Positions 57,564-64,000 of a stretch of DNA of 64,000 bases are shown here, piece by piece. The DNA is from Acinetobacter beijerinckii CIP 110307 (lineage in GTDB: Bacteria; Pseudomonadota; Gammaproteobacteria; Pseudomonadales; Moraxellaceae), in assembly GCF_000369005.1 (NCBI RefSeq), contig NZ_KB849766.1, positions 164,808 to 228,807 on the forward strand, written 5' to 3'. The notes beneath the pieces were generated by a model, which was not told the origin of the DNA, ran no database searches, and worked only from the letters and a program-made list of their open reading frames with translations. Position numbers and translations under genes: made by a program. Position 1 is the first letter of the stretch; each line of letters starts with the position of its first letter.

Positions 57564-58068
57564 ATATTTCTCCAAATTCTAAGCAGTACAATCAGCTAAA
57601 TTCTCTCAATGAAGCTATAGTACGCAAAAACACTAAATAGGTAAAACAGTATGTTTTTATTATTTCAATCGGTTTTTTGAATTAAATATAAGATATTGAT
57701 TTTAATTCTGCTAAAAGCGCAATCTAAAACGCCTTTAGATAAGAAATACAATTCATAGTTATGCAGTAAATCGTATATTTAAAATAGATATTATTTAATC
57801 AATTTTATGATGTTAATAATAATTCTTAATTATAAAATTTTTTGAATCTTTGATACTGATAATCATTTATTAAATATAGATTATACTTGCTTAAAATTTA
57901 TATCATTAAATAATCAAAAAAATACTTAAGAAATAACATATTAATCTTAATTACATAAAGAAACATTAATACGAAGAACAAGCCACAATATTTTTTTTAA
58001 CCATTCAAAATAAACAATAAAATGAGTTTGTCAAATTTTAACATTCTATTTTGTGGGTATTTAGATTC
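57564..58068. other. very AT-rich region with a Fur-box-like site
   Basis: About 500 bases upstream of ahpF and before a 34-codon ORF on the opposite strand. The only clear element is a Fur-like palindrome at 57852-57870, listed separately. Together with the terminator at 58175-58206 this may delimit a small transcript on the plus strand. Confidence 0.45.
57852..57870. promoter_or_regulatory. Fur-box-like site
   Basis: The 19 bases GATACTGATAATCATTTAT match the classical Fur consensus GATAATGATAATCATTATC at 15 positions. A -35 like TTGATA (57850-57855) overlaps it and TATAGA (57875-57880) follows, though with a 19-base spacer. The nearest plus-strand ORF starts at 58069. In AT-rich DNA such matches can arise by chance. 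Confidence 0.45.
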
Positions 58069-58173
58069 ATGCTTAAATTTTTAAAAAGCTTTCATTCAAT
58101 TAATACATATCTAATATTATCTATGATGCTTCTAATTTCTATCATTCTCTATTTTTACCACATCAACCCATAA
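58069..58173 (+). CDS. possible 34-residue single-helix membrane protein
   Basis: A short ORF encodes MLKFLKSFHSINTYLILSMM, continuing with LLISIILYFYHINP. It has a basic N-terminus followed by one hydrophobic helix, a typical layout for small membrane proteins. Its stop codon is one base from a strong hairpin. The ribosome site is weak (GTGGGT, rather far from the ATG). It may instead be chance coding within a small RNA. No homologue is recognised. Confidence 0.35.
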   Translation: MLKFLKSFHSINTYLILSMMLLISIILYFYHINP

Positions 58174-58174
58174 A

Positions 58175-58206
58175 AAATCAGCCCAGTTTTTACACTGGGC
58201 TGATTT
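58175..58206. terminator. terminator of glnS, possibly bidirectional
   Basis: A 13-bp perfect stem, AAATCAGCCCAGT (58175-58187) with its complement at 58194-58206, runs on the minus strand into a T-run, 60 bases after the glnS stop. On the plus strand it directly follows the 34-codon ORF. Confidence 0.85.
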
Positions 58207-58264
58207 CTATTTGAGTGAAGTTTAGAACAACAACATCCAAATATAATTAGGTCTTACTTTGAAT

Positions 58265-59986
58265 CTACTTGGCTTTAAAACTATCTTTTAAATCAAGAAT
58301 ACGGTTGAACACAGGCTTTTCAGCTTGATGATCATGTTGATCCGCAACAAAGTACCCTTCACGCTCAAATTGGAAACGATCTTCAGGTTTTGCTTGTGCT
58401 AAAGCAGGCTCAATCACCGCTTGAACCACTTTTAATGATTCAGGATTAAGATTTGCTAAGAAATCATCATCTGCATCTGGTGCAGCTTCGGTAAATAAAC
58501 GATCGTAAATACGAACTTCCGCAGGTACACCTTTGGTCGCAGAGACCCAATGAATCACACCTTTTACCTTACGACCTTCAGGGTTTTTACCCAAAGTTTC
58601 AGGGTCAATTGAACATTTAAGTTCAATCACTTCACCATTGGCATCTTTAATCACTTCATCACACTTGATCACATAGGCATGACGTAAGCGGACTTCACCA
58701 TCAGGAATCAGACGTTTAAAGCCTTTAGGTGGCACTTCTTCAAAGTCTTTACGATCAATATAAAGTTCACGTGTTAATGGAATAATACGTTCGCCCATAT
58801 CCACGTTTGGATGACGCGCATGAGTGAGATCCAATTCTTCAGGTAAATTGGTCAATGTCACTTTCAACGGATTGAGTACTGCCATTCCCCGTGCCGCTGC
58901 ATTTTCCAATGACTGACGAATACAGAACTCAAGCATTGCCACATCAACAATACCATCCGTTTTCGATACACCGACACGCTTACAGAAATCACGTAGACCT
59001 TCTGCGGTAAAACCACGACGACGCATCCCTACAACAGTTGGCATACGTGGATCGTCCCAGCCCTGTACGTGATTACCTTCAACCAATTTACGTAACTTAC
59101 GTTTAGAAGTAATCGTATAATCAACGTTTAAACGTGAAGATTCGTACTGACGTGGTACAGCTTGCGAGTGAACTTTTTCTACAATCCAGTCGTAGAATGG
59201 ACGGTGATCTTGGAATTCTAAAGTACAGAGTGAATGGGTAATACCTTCAATCGCATCGGACAATGGATGAGCGTAGTCATACATTGGGTACATTTTCCAT
59301 TTATCACCCGTTTGGTGATGCTCTGAATGTAGTACGCGATAAAGAATCGGATCACGCATATGTACATTCGGGCTTGCCATATCAATTTTGGCACGTAGAA
59401 CAGCACCGCCTTCCTGAATTTCACCATTACGCATTTGTTCAAAGCGCGCTAGGTTCTCAGCAACCGTTGCATCACGGTATGGAGAGTTTTTACCAGGTTC
59501 AACGAAATTACCGCGATTCAGCTTAATTTCTTCTGGTGTTTGCAAATCAACATAAGCATCACCTTGTTCGATCAACTGAACAGCCCATGCATAAAGCTGA
59601 TCGAAATAACCAGAAGCATAGCGTGGCTCACCATTCCAGCTAAAACCTAACCATTTCACATCGTTGGCAATACCATCAACATATTCTTGTTCTTCAGCAT
59701 CTGGGTTTGTATCGTCAAAACGTAAATTACATAGACCATCAAATTCTTCAGCAATACCAAAGTTCAAACAAATTGCTTTGACATGGCCTATATGTAAATA
59801 TCCATTTGGTTCAGGTGGGAACCGTGTTACTACTTTTTGGGTACGCCCTTCTTTAAGATCGTCGGTAATCACTTGACGCACAAAATCTAAGCCTGCCTGT
59901 TGTTCTTGCTGCACAGCGTCGACAGAGGCTTGATTATTCGGTGTCGGGGTCTTTGGCAGTTCTGAAACAACATCATTTGGCTTCAT
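58265..59986 (-). CDS. glnS: glutaminyl-tRNA synthetase
   Basis: This 573-residue class I synthetase charges tRNA-Gln. The HIGH motif is in [17 protein letters not shown]; the NLRFDDTNP segment is typical of GlnRS; the KMSKS-equivalent lies in [13 protein letters not shown]. The C-terminal anticodon-binding beta-barrels include [19 protein letters not shown]. The N-terminus is about 20 residues longer than in E. coli and polar ([17 protein letters not shown]). The ATG at 59986 is preferred; an in-frame TTG 16 codons upstream exists. No strong ribosome site is visible. Confidence 0.96.
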   Translation of the reverse strand: MKPNDVVSELPKTPTPNNQASVDAVQQEQQAGLDFVRQVITDDLKEGRTQKVVTRFPPEPNGYLHIGHVKAICLNFGIAEEFDGLCNLRFDDTNPDAEEQEYVDGIANDVKWLGFSWNGEPRYASGYFDQLYAWAVQLIEQGDAYVDLQTPEEIKLNRGNFVEPGKNSPYRDATVAENLARFEQMRNGEIQEGGAVLRAKIDMASPNVHMRDPILYRVLHSEHHQTGDKWKMYPMYDYAHPLSDAIEGITHSLCTLEFQDHRPFYDWIVEKVHSQAVPRQYESSRLNVDYTITSKRKLRKLVEGNHVQGWDDPRMPTVVGMRRRGFTAEGLRDFCKRVGVSKTDGIVDVAMLEFCIRQSLENAAARGMAVLNPLKVTLTNLPEELDLTHARHPNVDMGERIIPLTRELYIDRKDFEEVPPKGFKRLIPDGEVRLRHAYVIKCDEVIKDANGEVIELKCSIDPETLGKNPEGRKVKGVIHWVSATKGVPAEVRIYDRLFTEAAPDADDDFLANLNPESLKVVQAVIEPALAQAKPEDRFQFEREGYFVADQHDHQAEKPVFNRILDLKDSFKAK

Positions 59987-60152
59987 AGGGTGTAAATCAC
60001 TTCTTACAGTTAAAAATGGGAAATAAAAACGCAATCTTTGCTTTTTCTGAAAGATTTTAACGTTTTTTACTTGCCTTGTAGTTTACAGTTTGCTTATGCT
60101 TCTCTCAACCAAAAACCCATGGTCACAAGACCATGTTTAGGAGATTAATGTA

Positions 60153-60662
60153 ATGAGTTTTCCTCAAGTCGAATTAAATACCAACAAAGGTCGTATTGTT
60201 CTTGAGCTTAATGCTGAAAAAGCACCAAAAACGGTTGCAAATTTCTTAGAATATGTACGTGACGGTTTCTATGACGGCGTAATTTTCCACCGTGTGATTG
60301 ATGGTTTTATGATCCAAGGCGGCGGCATGGACGAAAACTTCAAAGAAAAGGCAACGCGTGATTCAATCGAAAATGAAGCTGACAATGGCTTAAGTAACGA
60401 TGAAGGCACAGTTGCAATGGCACGTACTCAAGCTCCGCACTCTGCATCTGCTCAATTTTTTATCAACGTAAAAAACAACTCTTTCTTAAACCACACTGGT
60501 AAAACAGCACAAGGCTGGGGTTATGCAGTATTTGGTAAAGTCGTTGAAGGTCTTGATATTGTAGAAGCGATCAAAGGCGTACGTACAGGTAACCGTGGTT
60601 ATCACGCAGACGTTCCTTTAGAGAACGTTGTAATTGAATCTGCTAAAATTATTTCTGAATAA
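60153..60662 (+). CDS. ppiB: cytoplasmic peptidyl-prolyl cis-trans isomerase B
   Basis: This 169-residue cyclophilin has no signal peptide. Catalytic and binding residues are seen in [34 protein letters not shown] and [18 protein letters not shown] lies 9 bases before the ATG. It is divergent from glnS and followed on the same strand by a two-hairpin repeat and lpxH. Confidence 0.93.
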   Translation: MSFPQVELNTNKGRIVLELNAEKAPKTVANFLEYVRDGFYDGVIFHRVIDGFMIQGGGMDENFKEKATRDSIENEADNGLSNDEGTVAMARTQAPHSASAQFFINVKNNSFLNHTGKTAQGWGYAVFGKVVEGLDIVEAIKGVRTGNRGYHADVPLENVVIESAKIISE

Positions 60663-60663
60663 G

Positions 60664-60732
60664 AATCTCCCCTTACCTCTCTTTTAAAAGAGGGGTAACT
60701 CCTCCCTTTACAAAGGGAGGTTGGGAGGGATT
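60664..60732 (+). repeat. two-hairpin intergenic repeat, copy 2
   Basis: This is a 69-bp copy of the element at 2290-2359, on the opposite strand of the window. It begins AATCTCCCC one base after the ppiB stop and ends GGGAGGGATT before the ribosome site of lpxH. The two hairpins are CCTCTTTT/AAAAGAGG-like (one stem mismatch) and CCTCCCTTT/AAAGGGAGG. The placement relative to the flanking genes is the same as in copy 1. Confidence 0.85.
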
Positions 60733-60750
60733 ATAAAATAGGATAAAAGT

Positions 60751-61467
60751 GTGACCTACCTGTTTATCTCAGATCTACATTTGTCACCTGATCACCCTCG
60801 ACTCGTTCGAGGGTTTTTGGCTTTATTGAAACAATATCAAGATAAAAACACTCAACTCTATATTTTAGGTGATTGGTTTAATGCTTGGATTGGTGATGAT
60901 TACACTGCCCCATGGTTAAATGAAATTGTAACTGCCTTACAAAAATTCACTGACGCAGGCAATCGAATTTACTTCCAAGTGGGTAATCGCGATTTTGCTT
61001 TGGGTCGAAAATTCTTAAAGCAATTCGATGGAATTTTATTACCTGACGTTTATACCCTAAATATTCATCAGCATAGATTCCGACTGGAACATGGCGATGC
61101 ACTCTGTACTGACGATGTTTCTTATCAGCGTTTTCGCAAAGTGATTCGTAATCCTATCTTATTGGGGCTAATAAAACGTACCCCTCTCAGCTTTAGACAA
61201 AAGCTCGCCAATGGTTTTCGAAAAAAGAGTAGTGAAACCAAACAACTAAAAAACTATGACATCATGGATGTAAATCGCCAAGCAGTAGAATCTGTCATCA
61301 CACAAGTTGATTATTTAATTCACGGTCATACCCATCGTCCAGAGATTCACCATATCCTCAACAAACAACGTATTGTTTTGGGAGATTGGCGTGCAGATTC
61401 AGCTTGGATTATAGAGATCAATGAGCAACAAAATAATCAATTAGATTTTAAACAATGGTTCTATTGA
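60751..61467 (+). CDS. lpxH: UDP-2,3-diacylglucosamine diphosphatase
   Basis: This 238-residue metallophosphoesterase hydrolyses UDP-2,3-diacylglucosamine to lipid X in lipid A synthesis. Metal-binding motifs are LFISDLHLSP, ILGDWFNAWIGDD, QVGNRDF, RLEHGDALCT and LIHGHTHRPEIH. The length matches E. coli LpxH. The start is a GTG at 60751 with AGGAT about 7 bases upstream. It follows ppiB, separated by the repeat. Confidence 0.95.
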   Translation: MTYLFISDLHLSPDHPRLVRGFLALLKQYQDKNTQLYILGDWFNAWIGDDYTAPWLNEIVTALQKFTDAGNRIYFQVGNRDFALGRKFLKQFDGILLPDVYTLNIHQHRFRLEHGDALCTDDVSYQRFRKVIRNPILLGLIKRTPLSFRQKLANGFRKKSSETKQLKNYDIMDVNRQAVESVITQVDYLIHGHTHRPEIHHILNKQRIVLGDWRADSAWIIEINEQQNNQLDFKQWFY

Positions 61468-61675
61468 TCATTATTGAATAGTCGTACTCATCTGTTTCTT
61501 CATCTTTAACCATTTTATAAAACATTTGTTATTACTTCGCTAAACCTTCAGTCGGTTTAGTGATCATAGCTCACTCACATACGACTTAAATCTATATAGA
61601 AATCACATTTAGCTACTTTTCGTGAAATTTATATCAAGTAAAATAAATTAAATTTTTAAATCGAGTTAGTGACGG

Positions 61676-62329
61676 ATGGATACTTTAGCTACAGCAAAAA
61701 CACGTTATGCGACAAAAGCTTATGATGCAGAGAAAAAAATTCCTCATGCACAATTTGAAAAACTACTGGAAATTCTACGCTTCAGCCCTTCTTCGGTAAA
61801 TATTCAACCTTGGCATTTTATTGTCGCTGAAACAGACGCTGCAAAACAAAGAATCGCAGCAGGTTTAACAGGCAACTATATCTATAACTCAGCCAAAGTT
61901 CTCTATTCATCTCACACTATCATCTTTTGCACACGTACAGATATCTCTGCCGAATATTTAGAACAATTATTACAGCAAGATGAGTTAAATGGTCGTTTTA
62001 AAGATGAAACTGCCAAACAAGGTCAACGTGACACACGCCAAGGCTATGTTGAATTTTATCGCAATGAATTGAAAAATCTTCCTGCATGGATGGAAAATCA
62101 AACTTATCTAGCACTTGGACAACTGCTTTTTGCTGCAGGTCTAGAAGGAATCGACGCAACACCAATGGAAGGATTTGATAGAGACCTCATTAATCAAGAA
62201 TTTGATTTAGCTGAAAAAGGCTTAAAAGCATCTGTAATTGTATCGCTTGGTTATCGCAGTGAAACAGACTTTAATGCAAAACTTCCTAAATCACGCTTGA
62301 CGGATGACGTCATTTTTACGCGTTTATAA
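61676..62329 (+). CDS. nfsB: oxygen-insensitive NAD(P)H nitroreductase, NfsB-like
   Basis: This 217-residue flavoprotein has the NfsB pattern: ATAKTRYATKAYDAEKKI, ILRFSPSSVNIQPWHFIVA with the FMN-binding Arg and Ser, and GLEGIDATPMEGFD near the C-terminus, ending KLPKSRLTDDVIFTRL. It reduces nitroaromatics and quinones with FMN; E. coli NfsB also has 217 residues. It stands alone and is convergent with a quinone reductase gene. Confidence 0.92.
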   Translation: MDTLATAKTRYATKAYDAEKKIPHAQFEKLLEILRFSPSSVNIQPWHFIVAETDAAKQRIAAGLTGNYIYNSAKVLYSSHTIIFCTRTDISAEYLEQLLQQDELNGRFKDETAKQGQRDTRQGYVEFYRNELKNLPAWMENQTYLALGQLLFAAGLEGIDATPMEGFDRDLINQEFDLAEKGLKASVIVSLGYRSETDFNAKLPKSRLTDDVIFTRL

Positions 62330-62341
62330 ATTTTAGGCAAG

Positions 62342-62380
62342 TGGCTGTAATCTAAGCAAAATATTAGAAGATTGCAGCCA
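62342..62380. terminator. hairpin between nitroreductase and quinone reductase genes
   Basis: A 12-bp stem with one G-T pair, TGGCTGTAATCT (62342-62353) with AGATTGCAGCCA (62369-62380), lies between two convergent stops. Confidence 0.6.
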
Positions 62381-62402
62381 TATTCTATCAACAAGAACTG
62401 AG

Positions 62403-63011
62403 CTATTTTATCACTAAAACATCTTGATCTAATTGATTGAAAAAGTCCTGTAAACCATCTGCTTGTATAAAATCTGCTCCATAAAGAACTGATGTTTGCA
62501 CATCCTGAAGCCCGCAAAAACCAAATATACCTTCTACGATTTGTGTTTGTATCGCCTGAGTATAACCATGTTTATCGTAACCAGCTTTATCCCCTGTTCC
62601 TGTAGCAATCAGTTTGACTGGAATATTTTTTAGACTCCCCAATAGATTCCCCTGTTCATCATATTTATAGGCCCAGCCCTGACTAAATACACGTTCAAAC
62701 CAGCCCTTTAAGAAAGCAGGAATCGACCACCAATACACAGGAAAAATAAAATAGACAACATCCGCACGATCAAAGCGCGCCTGTTCAAATTGAACATCAA
62801 CATCCAAAGCTTGACGACCACGATAAGCTTCAATATCAGAAAACATCATCGCAGCTTGAAAACCTTCCTTATACAAATCTGCAATTTCTACTGAAATTCC
62901 CTTTCCAGTTAAATCATTAGCAATATGCTGTGCAATCTGGTGAGAAAGTGACTCTGTATCTGGATGCGTTATGACTATCAAAGCATTTTTATATTGTTTA
63001 GAAGTTGGCAT
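62403..63011 (-). CDS. NAD(P)H quinone reductase family protein
   Basis: This 202-residue flavodoxin-like protein belongs to the NQO1/MdaB/KefF group. It shows ALIVITHPDTESLSHQIA at the N-terminus, VYFIFPVYWWSIPAFLKGWF around the FAD or FMN site, and ATGTGDKAGYDKHGYTQAI. It reduces quinones by two electrons. A perfect 29-bp palindrome lies 26 bases upstream of the ATG and a TetR-type gene comes just before it, so induction by quinones or similar electrophiles is likely. Confidence 0.88.
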   Translation of the reverse strand: MPTSKQYKNALIVITHPDTESLSHQIAQHIANDLTGKGISVEIADLYKEGFQAAMMFSDIEAYRGRQALDVDVQFEQARFDRADVVYFIFPVYWWSIPAFLKGWFERVFSQGWAYKYDEQGNLLGSLKNIPVKLIATGTGDKAGYDKHGYTQAIQTQIVEGIFGFCGLQDVQTSVLYGADFIQADGLQDFFNQLDQDVLVIK

Positions 63012-63036
63012 GAGATTTTTCCAAGCGTTATTATAA

Positions 63037-63065
63037 TGTATAAGTTACCATTGGTAACTTATACA
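63037..63065. promoter_or_regulatory. TetR-type operator, perfect 29-bp palindrome
   Basis: Arms of 14 bases, TGTATAAGTTACCA (63037-63050) and its exact complement (63052-63065), surround one central base. It lies between the TetR-type gene and the quinone reductase gene, where the reductase promoter must be. The size fits a TetR dimer site. Confidence 0.85.
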
Positions 63066-63079
63066 AGCAATGTTCTTGG

Positions 63080-63676
63080 TTATTTTTGTCTAGTATTTAA
63101 ATAATCATTTAATATGAGTAAAGTTGATTTTTCCATAACACACTGGGCCATCTCGACATCAATCACACCATTACTCGCTGCCACACAAATTGTTTCCATC
63201 AAACCTGTTATCGCAATGATGATAGCTTCACCTTCTTGACCTTCAAGAAAAACAAAAGGATGAATGCTATGTCTAAAAATTTCGATAAACTCCTGCTGAC
63301 ATTGCAGCAAATAGTTTTGCAACAGATCCGTACCAGAGAGTGCAGCAACGACCAAACCAACTTCAGGACCTGTTGCGATATAATAATTCAAACAAGCATT
63401 GCAGAAAATATGAATGGTATGGTCTAAACTAGCAATATTTTGTTCCAAGGAAGTAGATAAGTCCTGCTTCTGCTTGTCACTAAACTCTTGATAAATCGAA
63501 ATCAATAACCCTTCTCGGTCAATAAAATGTCGATATGCTATTGGCTTAGTAATACCAGCTTGCTCTGCTAAATATCCAAGCGTTAAGGCTTCTACACCTT
63601 CTGTTCGAATAATTGAACGGGCTACTTGCAACAATTGTTGTCTGCGCTCTTCTTTAGTCAGTCTCTTACCCGTCAT
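63080..63676 (-). CDS. TetR-family transcriptional regulator
   Basis: This 198-residue regulator has an N-terminal TetR helix-turn-helix (about residues 10-55; ALTLGYLAEQAGITKPIAYRHF) and a helical ligand domain. The ATG at 63676 has GGAAG 8 bases upstream; the longer in-frame start is a TTG. It lies between a DMT-family transporter gene and the quinone reductase gene on the same strand, with the operator downstream of its own stop. It likely represses the reductase gene and may act on the transporter unit too. Confidence 0.9.
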   Translation of the reverse strand: MTGKRLTKEERRQQLLQVARSIIRTEGVEALTLGYLAEQAGITKPIAYRHFIDREGLLISIYQEFSDKQKQDLSTSLEQNIASLDHTIHIFCNACLNYYIATGPEVGLVVAALSGTDLLQNYLLQCQQEFIEIFRHSIHPFVFLEGQEGEAIIIAITGLMETICVAASNGVIDVEMAQCVMEKSTLLILNDYLNTRQK

Positions 63677-63709
63677 AATTCTACTTCCATCAAATTTAAC
63701 CAAATCGCT

Positions 63710-64000
63710 TTACATCATTGCTTTGGCTAAACACATTACTGCAACTACACCACTAATCAGTCCAATCCATGTATATGCTTTTAAACGTTCTTTGAATAAA
63801 ATTACACCACTTAATACACCTAGAATAACCACTAGTATATTCATCCCAGCAAAAACAATGGCTGGCGTTTCTTTGAAAATCATATGTGCTTTGACATATA
63901 AGGCGATATTGGCAAAATTCAGTACACCTAAAAATAAACCTGTAAAAATATTTTTAGGCTGCCAATTGGGTTGAGTAATTGCGATATAAGCGATGGATAA
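63710..64000 (-). CDS. DMT/EamA-like transporter, C-terminal part
   Basis: The gene is cut by the right edge. The visible 96 residues are its C-terminus, read on the minus strand to the TAA at 63710. It contains three or so hydrophobic helices: IFTGLFLGVLNFANIALYV, IVFAGMNILVVILGVLSGVI and YTWIGLISGVVAVMCLA, with LFKERLKAY between the last two, a pattern of EamA/DMT-family exporters. The small plus-strand frame across it is a shadow. It ends 33 bases before the TetR-type gene, so they may be co-transcribed. Confidence 0.75.
   Translation of the reverse strand, partial: LSIAYIAITQPNWQPKNIFTGLFLGVLNFANIALYVKAHMIFKETPAIVFAGMNILVVILGVLSGVILFKERLKAYTWIGLISGVVAVMCLAKAMM

Noticed and set aside
57605-57660. 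OxyR-like site upstream of ahpF
   Set aside because: ATAG tetrads are present but spaced 20 rather than 22 bases apart and the CTAT partners are missing, so the OxyR pattern is not met.
63723-63974. 83-codon plus-strand frame at the right edge
   Set aside because: The minus strand reads as the C-terminus of a DMT-type transporter with clear membrane helices, so the plus-strand frame is its shadow.

Overview
The window looks like a chromosomal segment of an Acinetobacter species. The evidence is the beta-ketoadipate gene order pcaI-pcaJ-pcaF-pcaB with a divergent IclR-type PcaU regulator and its three-repeat operator, AT-rich gammaproteobacterial gene sequences, a glutaminase-asparaginase resembling the classical Acinetobacter enzyme, and very AT-rich intergenic DNA. 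No transposase, integrase, CRISPR array, tRNA or rRNA gene was seen. Two genes run off the edges: pcaB on the left and a DMT-family transporter on the right.

Layout. 1-4783: protocatechuate catabolic genes (pcaB partial, pcaF, pcaJ, pcaI on the minus strand) and divergent pcaU. 4900-14400: an accessory-looking block with an NTF2-like lipoprotein, a small secreted pilin-like protein, a 1002-residue protein that fuses a catalase-like haem domain to a LodA-like quinoprotein oxidase, its LodB-like flavoprotein partner, a second catalase-like lipoprotein, an LpxL-type and a PlsC-type acyltransferase, and an unlisted 59-residue membrane protein. 14548-17043: yebC, an Lrp-type regulator and a glutathione-transferase-like protein. 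17402-23839: a sulfur-scavenging operon of two SfnB/DszC-like flavoproteins, one NtaA/DszA-like monooxygenase and a MetQNI-type ABC transporter. 23939-36115: ychF, an Mpo1-like protein, a Crp-like regulator, a CNNM/CorC protein, a lipoprotein, a tautomerase-like protein, purT, glnD, dapC and a divergent LysE/Lrp pair. 36265-45765: an RND efflux pair, an AraC/LysE pair, an msrB-gpx operon, alaA with an added N-terminal domain, and a Sel1-repeat protein. 46335-55946: periplasmic glutaminase-asparaginase, dnaE, trmJ, cysE, a TPR-like lipoprotein and a lipase-like lipoprotein. 55998-64000: ahpF, a candidate iron-regulated small transcript, glnS, ppiB, lpxH, a nitroreductase, and a TetR-controlled quinone reductase.

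The best candidate for an undescribed system is 6464-10583. One polypeptide carries a haem catalase-like domain with its key residues intact, followed by a LodA-type oxidase domain. LodA enzymes deaminate amino acids oxidatively and release hydrogen peroxide, so producer and remover of peroxide appear to be joined. The maturation flavoprotein LodB starts one base after the fusion gene stops. A lipoprotein with the same catalase-like fold is encoded downstream.

Other points of note are a two-hairpin intergenic repeat present twice, both copies oriented the same way relative to transcription; a perfect 29-bp TetR-type operator; a Fur-box-like site ahead of a 34-codon ORF; and a transporter gene whose best ribosome-binding site points to an ATT codon. 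Functions are assigned by reading motifs and family resemblance by eye; no database search was run.
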